Source: Strigamia acuminata
Lineage: Eukaryota > Arthropoda > Chilopoda > Geophilomorpha > Linotaeniidae
Assembly (NCBI GenBank): GCA_949358305.1
Contig: OX442322.1
Location: 7,814,001-7,874,000 of the forward strand
Reading direction: 5' to 3'
DNA length: 60,000 bases
This document shows, one piece after another, positions 1 to 9,100 of the stretch. Position numbers and translations under genes: made by a program. Every line of letters starts with the position of its first letter. The first letter of the stretch is position 1. The notes below the pieces were generated by a model. That model had not been told where the DNA came from and did not search any database. It worked only from the letters and a program-made list of their open reading frames with translations.

Positions 1-3000
1 TGTTCAAGATCGGGAACTCGGTGAAAATGTTGTCGAGCCAGAATGTTTCTTTAACGCACTCAACCAGGGCGATGAATTCAGCTTCCATGGTTGAACATGC
101 GACCGTTGATTGTTTTCGGCACGACCAGCCAATTGGCACATTTCCGATGAAGGTTACGAATCCGCCGAAACTTAAGGACGTTGCCAAGTCGCTTGCCCAT
201 GAAGCATCCGTACAAGCCCACAATTGGCTAGAATTGCAGCCGGAAAGTTCGATACGATAGTCGATGGTATTGGCCACGTATTGTAGGACTTGGAGCAGGG
301 CTCGGATGTGGGTTTCGTCGTAACACGTATTGAACTGACTCAGCGAAATGACCGAAAATAAGATGTCGGGGCGAGTTCTCGAAGCAAGAAACAGGAGCGA
401 ACCGATGAGAGATCGGTAAGGAAAGTCCGGTAGATTTTCGGTAGACCCCTTCACGAGCGTCGTCCCGGGTGTGACGGGAACCTTCACGAGGCGATTGATA
501 GAGACCTCGAACTTCTTAACGAGCTTGGTAATGTAGGCGCGTTGCGTGATGAAGGTTCGCCCAGCGTCTCGGATGAACTCGACGCCCAATAGCCTCGTGA
601 TGGGACCAAGATTAACTATGTCGAACTTGGACGAGATAAGCCGGATGATTCGGGTTAACACGGTGTCGGAAGCGTAGAACAGTACGATGTCGTCCACGTA
701 AACTAGCATGACGGCACAATTGCCGTAAATGTACACACAATTGCACGCGGGCATCTTCCGAAAACCGAGAGCTCGAAGCGTTCCATCCAACTTTTCGTAC
801 CATTCCCTCCCCGATTGGTGAAGTCCGTAGAGGGATTTAACAAGCAGCCACACATTCCCGGGATTCGAACAAGTTGCACCTGCGGGGATGCGCATGTATA
901 CCTTGTGCTTCAGGTCCCCATACAGGTATGCACTTTTGACGTCGAGGTGTGCGTCCTTCCATCCTCTGAGGACGACTAGAAGACAGAAGAACAGTCGGAT
1001 CAAAACAAAGTTCACGACCGGACTAAAAACCTCGTCGTAATCAACCCCGATGGTTTGGCGAAAGCCTTGTGCGACGAGTCGAGCACGATAACGAGTTATT
1101 TCGCCGCTGAGATCCGTCTTCAGTTTGAAGATCCATTTACAGCCTAAAACTGTAGTATTGGGTGGTCTCGGAACTTCCTGATAAATCTGCCTCTCCTTAA
1201 AAATCCCCAATTCTTCATTGATGGCTTCACGCCATTTCGGAGCGTCCTGAAATTTTGGAATTTCCGCATAAGAAGTCGGTTCGGTTCGGCAGAGGTGAGC
1301 AACATGTCGCACTGCTGGGATCGTAGGTATGGTATGTTCTATGCTTCCGAAGAAGAAAAGTTCCGAATCGTATGGAAGGTCGTTCATGGTACAAAACTCT
1401 TCGACCTCTTTTCTGGATCTAAGCCGTAGATTCGGTTCCGGAAAGTAGTAAACATCGGTATCGATACAACCGGGCCGCTGATCCTTCCGTAAATGTTCTT
1501 CGCGGACCCATCGACGGAAAATGGTGTCACCACCGATATAACGCCAGTAGAAAGATGTTCTGCCGACCGAGGGTGCTTCGACAAACGTTGCACCTTGGGG
1601 TAATGGAGACATTGCACCTTGGTCGAAGATAGGCATCGTGTGGTGTAAAATATTCTGGCCGGCTCTCCTACGTGTGGTTACGAAACGCAACGGTGAACCA
1701 GGTGGTGAAAGACCAGGAGAACTTGCTTGTGATTCGGTGAAGACATGCTGAGATTGAGATTGCTCAAGCATATCCGGTTGGATTGCCTCTTCGCCGATCT
1801 GTTCAACATCTTCATCAGTGTCTTGGCCTTCTTCTTGATAAAGGATAGGATACGATATTGACCGTCCCATACTCGCTGAATCCGGTAGTGCTAGTGCACA
1901 CGCCTCTATTAATTGACGTTCAGGCGTTCTCAACGGAGAAAGGCGAACACAGGGAATCGATATCGATTTCGAAACTGATCCATTCCCGTTATCATCATCG
2001 TTATCATCGTCACTCGATGAATCGTCATCAGATTCGACTTTCGGCCAATCCAAATAAACGGTGTCGTCAAACGACACTCTCTGTTGTTGTTGTTGACCAA
2101 CATCGGGTTCTGTGAATGTCTCTTGGCGATGACCATTCCGCGTTTTAAGCGACTTCCGATATGACTGATGTTCATCAATGCGTACATGGATTGATTCCGT
2201 TACGCTATTGTCTATAGGGTTCCACACTCGATAACCACGTGTGCCAGTGGCGTATCCCACAAGGAAACCTTCCCAAGCACGGGGATCAAGCTTTTTGCGT
2301 CCCGGTGCAGTAAAGTGCACCCAGCACTTGGATCCAATTTTCCTCAGGTGGCGCAAAGAAAGGGCACGCTGACGCCAAAGTATGTATGGCACTTGGTTAT
2401 TCAAACGGGAATGTGGACTTCTATTTTTAATGTAGGCGAAATTGACCGCGAGTTCAGCCCATAAACCTTCCGGAAGTTGTGTCTCTTGTATAACAGCTCT
2501 AATGTGGTCAACCATTGTCCGGTTAATTCTCTCGGCCGTTCCATTCATCTGGGGGCTTGACGGATTTGTACGCTGTCCCTGGATCCCCTTTTCCTTCAAG
2601 TATTGTTGAAATTCATTGGACATGAATTCGCCGCCCCTATCGGATCGAATAGCTTTGATGCGCGTATTCGCAACGCGCTCGACCCTGGCGACGATCTCCT
2701 TGAAGCACGAGAAAACTTGGGATTTTTGTGCCAAAGGGGTGATCCAAGTGTACCTCGTCGCGTCATCGATGACGGTAAAAACGAAGCGAGCGCCCCCAAA
2801 CGAGGCTACCGGATACGGCCCCCACACGTCCATATGCAAAAGATCAAGGGGCTGAGATGTTGAAGGATGTAGATCCGGCTTGTGAGAAGCCCTGACGGAT
2901 TTCGCAAGGCGGCAGTCGTTGCACGCCAATTCTTGCGACACTTCCGCTGGTTCGAGTCCATATACATTGTCATTATTGGCTAACAACTTCAACGCATTGG

Positions 3001-4771
3001 TGTGCAAATGCCCAAGGCGACTATGCCACAAACCGGTTGCATCTTTCACAGAGGCAGGGTTGGCAAGAGCTTTCTTCGGGAACTGGACAGGATTTGGAAT
3101 AACCTTCTTTTGTGATTGAGAAGGATTACCAGCGGATTGGATGGGAGAAGGAGATGTGACGGGTGGAGGACTGCTGGGGATATGCTGGAGAGCATTGGCA
3201 TAGGAATGGATTGGAGGGTTGGTGTGGATGGGCAAGGATTGTGGCACGGGTAGAGGATTAGTGGCAACCGAAATTGACGTTGGCACCACAGTCGCAGGCA
3301 ATGGCGGCATTTGAATCCTAAAATCCGTGATGTTTCGTTGCATAGCCTTCTGCTTCTTCGCCTTTGGAATATTCACGAAGTCAACTTCCGTCGTAACAAA
3401 TGTCTGTACTGGCGGTTGTTGGATTATCTGTGAAGACGTAGTGGCAACTGTTGGATTTGTACACAACCCATCCAGGTAATACAATCCCCCTTTTTCCTTT
3501 GCTCTCAGAATTGTTTCAGCAATATTCGATTTATAAATGTTGATCTCCCCGTTGTAGGTGTGGATATGGTGACTAGTCTTGTCGATCCTCGAGACGGAAA
3601 TTAGATTTGCCTCGAAATTGGGTGCATAAAGCACATTCGTTAATGTCACATTGCAGTGAGAATTGTCCACACGAGTCTGCAATAGGACATTTCCTCGGCC
3701 AGTCACTTGTGATTTCCCTTGTCCCAACTCGATGTCAAAAGGGACGATGTCTGAGAAATCAGAAAACCACGACCGTACGTGGGAAACATGGTCGGTGGCA
3801 CCGCAGTCGACTATCCATTCATGTGACTGCATCAGATGGGCAACGGGACGTTCAATCATCGGCGGAGCGTTCACGAAAAACACTGCGTTGCGAACCGGAT
3901 GAGAACTTCCTCTCGGGCGATTGTCCTCGGGTTTGGGAGCCGAGTTCTTGCCACGCTTCTTGCTCTTGCTGCGAGAGCGTTGGAAAGAAGCTGCCGGTGG
4001 TTGATTCCGGTTGTCGCGTTTAGGATATGGGCACTTATTCGCATAGTGACCCATTTCGTCACAGTTAAAGCATTTGACGTGCGATAATGGACGATGCGGA
4101 CGAGAGCCTTGGCGAGATTGTTGCGGATTTTGATTAGCCGCGTGAGCTGACGCCGACACGTTATGTAGTCCTACGGATTTGAGGCGAAGGTATTCGGATA
4201 TGAGCTGTTCGGATACTTTGTCCGGTGTAAAATTTGCCACGGGCCAATTGTATATCGCAAACGTGGCTTGCGCATATTCCGGAGGTAGACGGTGTAAGTA
4301 TTGGTAAGCATGATGCTTATCCGACACTTCTTCTTCCACGTCTCGTAGCTGGCGTACGTGCAAATTAACGCGACTCACGAAATCGACCATATCCTCGTTT
4401 GGCTCGAGGTGTAATCCCAGAAATTGCCATCTCATGGCTGCTTGACGAGCCAGAGAACTGGGAGCGAAGATTTTCGACAAAATGTCCCAGGCTTCTTTCG
4501 GGGTATTGGCGTTGTCCAGTGTGGAGCGTTTTGCTTCGCTCACGTGACAATAAATGTGTCCCAACGCCTTGTCTTTCTTCAGTTTATATTTCTCAGTCTC
4601 CTTCGGGGTTAATGTCAATAAATATTCGGCCTCCTTTTCTTCGGTGACATGTCTCCAAAGGCCTTCTGACTTTAAAAGCATGCACATGGAACGACGCCAT
4701 TGTTCGTAATTGTTTATTCCTAGCATCGGACATTTCCCAGCCGTTGGTTCCGCGTAGCCGGATTTCTGCAT
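1..4771 (-). CDS. gag-pol: Ty1/copia gag-pol polyprotein, open, 3' part beyond the left edge
   Basis: One uninterrupted minus-strand frame of about 1,590 codons runs from an ATG at 4771 to the edge of the window. Order seen: copia-type Gag; CCHC zinc knuckle near residue 233 (CFNCDEMGHYANKC); protease with DCGATDH near residue 320; pre-integrase zinc region (WHSRLGHLH, CNDC) around residues 575-620; integrase with D (LLHMDVWGP), D (IRSDRGGEF) and E (NGTAERINRTM) around 640-750; an acidic, Ser-rich linker; RT with DVKSAYLYGDL and YVDDIV (676-700); RNase H with CTDASWASD and STMEAEFIAL, cut by the edge. Integrase before RT is the copia order. The frame stays open for some 55 codons upstream of 4771 without another obvious ATG, so this start is the best guess. 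No stop or frameshift is visible, so the element may be recent and competent; its 3' LTR is not in view. Confidence 0.93.
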   Translation of the reverse strand, partial: MQKSGYAEPTAGKCPMLGINNYEQWRRSMCMLLKSEGLWRHVTEEKEAEYLLTLTPKETEKYKLKKDKALGHIYCHVSEAKRSTLDNANTPKEAWDILSKIFAPSSLARQAAMRWQFLGLHLEPNEDMVDFVSRVNLHVRQLRDVEEEVSDKHHAYQYLHRLPPEYAQATFAIYNWPVANFTPDKVSEQLISEYLRLKSVGLHNVSASAHAANQNPQQSRQGSRPHRPLSHVKCFNCDEMGHYANKCPYPKRDNRNQPPAASFQRSRSKSKKRGKNSAPKPEDNRPRGSSHPVRNAVFFVNAPPMIERPVAHLMQSHEWIVDCGATDHVSHVRSWFSDFSDIVPFDIELGQGKSQVTGRGNVLLQTRVDNSHCNVTLTNVLYAPNFEANLISVSRIDKTSHHIHTYNGEINIYKSNIAETILRAKEKGGLYYLDGLCTNPTVATTSSQIIQQPPVQTFVTTEVDFVNIPKAKKQKAMQRNITDFRIQMPPLPATVVPTSISVATNPLPVPQSLPIHTNPPIHSYANALQHIPSSPPPVTSPSPIQSAGNPSQSQKKVIPNPVQFPKKALANPASVKDATGLWHSRLGHLHTNALKLLANNDNVYGLEPAEVSQELACNDCRLAKSVRASHKPDLHPSTSQPLDLLHMDVWGPYPVASFGGARFVFTVIDDATRYTWITPLAQKSQVFSCFKEIVARVERVANTRIKAIRSDRGGEFMSNEFQQYLKEKGIQGQRTNPSSPQMNGTAERINRTMVDHIRAVIQETQLPEGLWAELAVNFAYIKNRSPHSRLNNQVPYILWRQRALSLRHLRKIGSKCWVHFTAPGRKKLDPRAWEGFLVGYATGTRGYRVWNPIDNSVTESIHVRIDEHQSYRKSLKTRNGHRQETFTEPDVGQQQQQRVSFDDTVYLDWPKVESDDDSSSDDDNDDDNGNGSVSKSISIPCVRLSPLRTPERQLIEACALALPDSASMGRSISYPILYQEEGQDTDEDVEQIGEEAIQPDMLEQSQSQHVFTESQASSPGLSPPGSPLRFVTTRRRAGQNILHHTMPIFDQGAMSPLPQGATFVEAPSVGRTSFYWRYIGGDTIFRRWVREEHLRKDQRPGCIDTDVYYFPEPNLRLRSRKEVEEFCTMNDLPYDSELFFFGSIEHTIPTIPAVRHVAHLCRTEPTSYAEIPKFQDAPKWREAINEELGIFKERQIYQEVPRPPNTTVLGCKWIFKLKTDLSGEITRYRARLVAQGFRQTIGVDYDEVFSPVVNFVLIRLFFCLLVVLRGWKDAHLDVKSAYLYGDLKHKVYMRIPAGATCSNPGNVWLLVKSLYGLHQSGREWYEKLDGTLRALGFRKMPACNCVYIYGNCAVMLVYVDDIVLFYASDTVLTRIIRLISSKFDIVNLGPITRLLGVEFIRDAGRTFITQRAYITKLVKKFEVSINRLVKVPVTPGTTLVKGSTENLPDFPYRSLIGSLLFLASRTRPDILFSVISLSQFNTCYDETHIRALLQVLQYVANTIDYRIELSGCNSSQLWACTDASWASDLATSLSFGGFVTFIGNVPIGWSCRKQSTVACSTMEAEFIALVECVKETFWLDNIFTEFPILN

Positions 4772-5500
4772 CCTGGCGTGAAAATCCTTCGACCTTGCAC
4801 ACCGCGAAAACACAAAGGCGTAGAGAGTGGTACGGGCGTAGTAGAAGACACTCGTAGCACTACACAATCCGACGTCACGATCACAAACACTAACCGAAGC
4901 ACAAGCACTTTCGAGGCGGAAAACCACAAATTGGAAGCCGATGCTACAATCAGCTGATAACCTAGAGTGAGTGTCCCCCTAGTGTCCTTTGAGATCGCCT
5001 GGGATCGCGGGAATACTAGGTGGCGCAGGGCTCAGCCTCACTCTAGAATACAAATGCAGCTTGGACAGACTTGTCCGAAGGGCTGCACCGATTCTAATAG
5101 GGAACCAACCAAAAGCCTTAAATAATATCTTAAAATAACAAAGTTTCACGACAGGGAAGGAGAAAAGTTGATGAATCTCTCGCGTAACGTCACGCGAGCT
5201 CGTGATAAAGGCACGAGCGGGTTTTCTCGAAAAACCCGTTAAAAGCGCTAATTTGGATTCGAAAATCCAAATTCTTCTCATTAAATGAGGCTCTTCGCGA
5301 AAATACGCCAAAAATTCGTCGTAATAAATCAGATCGTCGATACTGTGCATACACCGGGGTATGACACAGCGAGAATCGTCTCGTTTCTCGATGAAAAGAC
5401 GCTATTTTAGCGTTGTCGTGTCGCAAATCGATGAAAACTGAAAATAAATAAAAATTCGACTCAAAATTCGCGAGACCGCGGAATTATGGTCGAAATTAAA
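4772..5500 (-). other. copia leader between primer-binding site and gag
   Basis: About 730 bp between the primer-binding region and the gag ATG. I see no conserved protein; a minus-strand frame at 4979-5350 (123 codons) lies here but resembles nothing I recognise. This is assigned to the element because it lies between its LTR/PBS and gag. Confidence 0.6.
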
Positions 5501-5573
5501 TGCAGGATCGCAGTGGAAGCGTGCTGGGCCCATAACCCAGAGGCCGATGGATCGAAACCATCCTCTGCTACCA
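5501..5573 (+). other. copia primer-binding site extended into a near full-length initiator tRNA-Met copy
   Basis: On the plus strand this reads as initiator tRNA-Met: anticodon arm CTGGGCCCATAACCCAG with CAT, T arm GATGGATCGAAACCATC, 3' acceptor half CCTCTGCTA followed directly by CCA (5571-5573). Only the first ten or so bases (5' acceptor strand) diverge, by about two deleted bases. On the element's own (minus) strand it is TGGTAGCAGAGGATGG and onward, two bases after the LTR end, exactly where a PBS belongs. The encoded CCA and the position argue for reverse-transcribed tRNA rather than a tRNA gene. A usual PBS covers only 10-18 nt. Confidence 0.85.
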
Positions 5574-5575
5574 AT

Positions 5576-5920
5576 TGAAGGGCAGCAGAGGAGAGCAGCG
5601 CAAAATTCGGTGTGAACCGAAGCGTGGAAACGTGCGCGGGCGCCGTGTCGCTGACACGGACGTAGCGACGATGCTACAAAAATGCCGGGACCAAAGCGCG
5701 CGGCCAAATGCCGCTTATATGCGCTGAATGTGATGACAATAGCACTTAGGGTGCTGTAAAATATAAACAAACACTCTAAAATGATAAAACTTTACTAAAA
5801 CATAAGGAAAATCTTACATATCGTGTCCAAAATTAGGAGAAAGCACACAAACGTGTGTGCGGCCATCTTGGATGGTGAAAAGTACAAGTATGACACCTGG
5901 TGTCGGAATTAGGCGTTACA
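5576..5920 (-). repeat. copia 5' LTR (345 bp)
   Basis: In element orientation it starts TGTAACGCC at 5920 and ends CTTCA at 5576, two bases before the PBS. A TATA-like CATATAAG lies at 5714-5721. A CCAAGATGGCCGC block (5859-5871) resembles a YY1 site. The partner LTR is outside the window, so the ends rest on TG...CA and PBS position. Confidence 0.8.
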
Positions 5921-6130
5921 TAAACGAAAAAAACTAGAGAATGCATGGTACTCCATGCTTAGGTATACAAAACGAGGTAAATATATAAATAATCATAAAT
6001 AAAGTCGAGAATTGAATTATCACAACAAATACACTTGGATAATTAATAAACAAAAGATCAAATGTGATCCTATATCACATCGACGCACTTTGGGCTATTT
6101 TTGACCAACAATTATCCCGTCCTTACACAA
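5921..6130. other. AT-rich spacer between copia LTR and broken BEL element
   Basis: About 210 bp with no coding signal. It holds two small inverted repeats: GCATGG/CCATGC (5943-5958) and ATGTGAT/ATCACAT (6062-6080). The BEL reading frame loses similarity to its relatives at about 6130, so this may be flanking DNA brought in by a deletion or an unrecognised insertion. Confidence 0.4.
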
Positions 6131-9100
6131 TAACTTCCCCCACGATTGAATCTCTTGGCTACTCCGCTCGAAGGTCTTCGAATTGTCCGAGAAGACCTTC
6201 GCCGGATAACCGAATCGAGCGCCAAAACGACGGAACGCCAACAGAAACTTCTCGACCGATAAATCAACCGAGACTTCCAAGTGAATGGCTCTCGTCGCCA
6301 GGCAGGTAAATAGTAATATGTATACCTTTTTGTCCTTTTCCTTACTCGTGATCTTCAATGGTCCGAGGTGATCAATGCCCGTGTTTTGAAACGGAGCTGC
6401 CGGCGTAACTCTCTCCATAGGAGGATCGCCAGTAGAAGGATTATGGCGTCCTAATCGTTCCTTCCTACAGGTTAGGCAGCTACGAATCACAGACTTAACT
6501 GTTCTTCGACCTCGTATCACCCAATAGCGATCTCGGACACGATAAAGTGTCTCGCTAAGGTCACCGTGCAACAACTGCAGGTGAGCTCGTCTAATGATCA
6601 GTTTGGTGACCCAGCTGTCAGGGTGTAATAGAATAGGGTAAGCCTCGTCGAAAGACAGTGTCGACTTCCCTAAACGACTTCTAAGTCTCAGGATCTCTTT
6701 TTCGTCAAGAAAAATGTCGAAATTTTTCAGGATTGACTCCTTGTGGACCTTCTCCTTAAGCTCTGTGGCTAATATCTCGTCTCGAAAGTACGCGTCCTGT
6801 GCTAAACGAATAATCTTTTCCTCGGCTAACTCCATCTCGAGGTACTCAAGGTCCCTCCCACGCGAAGAAGAAAAAGGTAGCCAGCGCCTCATGCGCGCAA
6901 ACACTTTCACAAGCTTACTAAATGAGCTAAAGCGTTCAAAAAATTTGATCGTGAATGCTTTTCCCAGCATGCTAGCTGTAACAACTTTCCCTTTTTTCTC
7001 TTCCTCAAGCGGAAAAACGACGGTATCTAAATCGATAGGAAGAACTTCTGGTTGGCCAGGTCCATCCCACCAAAGACGGTTAGCCATTAGGCTTCTAGCG
7101 TCGCAAGGTCGCGTAAAAACGTCTGCTGGATTCCGCTCTGTCGGAATGTATGTCCACTGTTCCGGACTAGACTTTTCTAAAACTTCTGCAACCCGATTGG
7201 AAACATAGGGCTTCCAACGGTTTTTAACGGATCTTATCCAGCCTAATGCTACCATTGAGTCAGAGAAGTAACTGACTTTACCAATGGGATAGGTAGGCAG
7301 GAAATCCTTCAACAAATACTCTGTCATACGGACGCCCACTACTGTGGCGGTCAGCTCTAGGCGTGGTAGGGATAACTTTGTCATCGGAGCAATGCGTCCT
7401 TTGCTTAGAAGCAACTGACAATCTCCAGACGCAGCGCGGACATAAATTGCGCATCCATACGCTTGCGGGCTTGCGTCGCAATATACTTCAAGATCTAATG
7501 ATTGACCCGAATAAGTTCCCATCCATCGCTTGACCTTTGCGTCAATAAGACGTTGCAAGTCGGTGTACCATTTGGTAACTCGCTCAGAACTCTCGTCCGA
7601 AATCCTATCGTCCCACTTGATCTCTCGCCCCCACATGGACTGCAAAAGTAATTTCATCGGCAAGATGACCGGTGAGATCAACCCGAGAGGATCGAAGACC
7701 GATGCCACCAAAGATAAGATACCCCTTCTTGTTCTGGTAATCTCAACTCCTTCAGGTATCCTAAACATGATAACATCTTCTTGAACTTTCCAAACAATAC
7801 CCAACATCTTGATAATGTCTAAATCCTTAAATTCCTCTGCTCTCATATGAAAGTCTTCTCCCTTAAGCGCGTTGAAAACCTCAGCACTTGAAGTGGCCCA
7901 CTTTACAAGAGGCAATTTTCCCTCATCTAGAATAGTTCGTAAATTCACGCAATGTTGCGTCGTCTTTGCAGCGTTATCGTCGCCGGACGTCAGGTCATCC
8001 ATGTAAATTCCCTTGTCCAGGGCGTCTGCTTCCTTCGGAAAAAGGACTAAATATAGACGCCCCTGCGCTCGAATAACCGCGCAGAGCAAAAACGGGGATG
8101 AGTTGACACCGAAAGGCACAACTATCATCCGTAACACAACCAAATGGTCCCATAAGTTTTGCCATGAATATTTGTTCTGAAAATATTCGTCGGAAACCCA
8201 CAAAAATCTTAAGTAATCGCAATGTTCTAACTTAATCAATACCTGAAGAAAGGCTTGTTTAATGTCCGCTATCGCAACCACACAGTAAAGTCGGAAACGA
8301 ACAATTACTGGCACAATGTCCGGATTAAGGCTCGGACCAGGGTATAAGCAGTCGTTTAAAGAAGGAACTCCTTTCTTTGAAGACGACGCGTTAAAAACTA
8401 CTCTAAACTTCGTTGTATCTCTATCCTCCCTAATCACTGGATGGTGCGGAATAACATAAACGCCAGACTTCTTGTATCTTTCTGCAAGAGGTACTACTTC
8501 TGCGTGCTCTTCGTGCACGTAGTCCCACATGGCTTTGTGGTAGCGTTCTTTGTGGTCACTGCTGCTGTCAATCCTTCTCAACGTGTGCGACAACTGATTC
8601 AATGCCAAATCCCAATTGGATTCCAACGAACCAATTCGCTCATTGAAAGGTAAGCAAACTTCATAACGTCCATCTTCTCTTCTTGTCTTTGTTTTCTCGA
8701 AACGATCTCTAATAAAATCGGAATCACGCTCGCCGGCACTAATACCAACGGCTTCTAAACTCCATAGCTTCTCCAAGTCTCGGTCTGTTTTAATATCACA
8801 GGTGTTGCAGCAAGAAACGTCGCGCGAGCTCTCTGAGAAGACATCAGTCGACCCAGCTGCTCCTGATAACACCCACCCAAAGATGGTGTTTACCAAACCC
8901 AGTCGACTATCCAGGCGTTTGCGTCCATCCAAGCAGATTTCCCACCAGACATCAACGCCAAGCAAGATATCAACATTGCCTGCAGTTGAAGGTAAGTCCT
9001 CAGCTAACTCAAACCCCAAATCTTTCACCTTTCTAATCGCTTCTAGGCTGGCTATACCATACACATGTGGTAAACTCTTTGCGCTTAAAGCTGTCACCTT

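Noticed and set aside
5499-5573. A functional initiator tRNA-Met gene
   Set aside because: The 5' acceptor strand is damaged, CCA is encoded, and the block sits two bases from an LTR end where a primer-binding site belongs.
6714-7208. Plus-strand frame opposite BEL-A pol (164 codons) and similar frames at 8802, 9443, 13065 and 43056
   Set aside because: These are antisense shadows of gag-pol; they recur only because the elements recur and show no domain.
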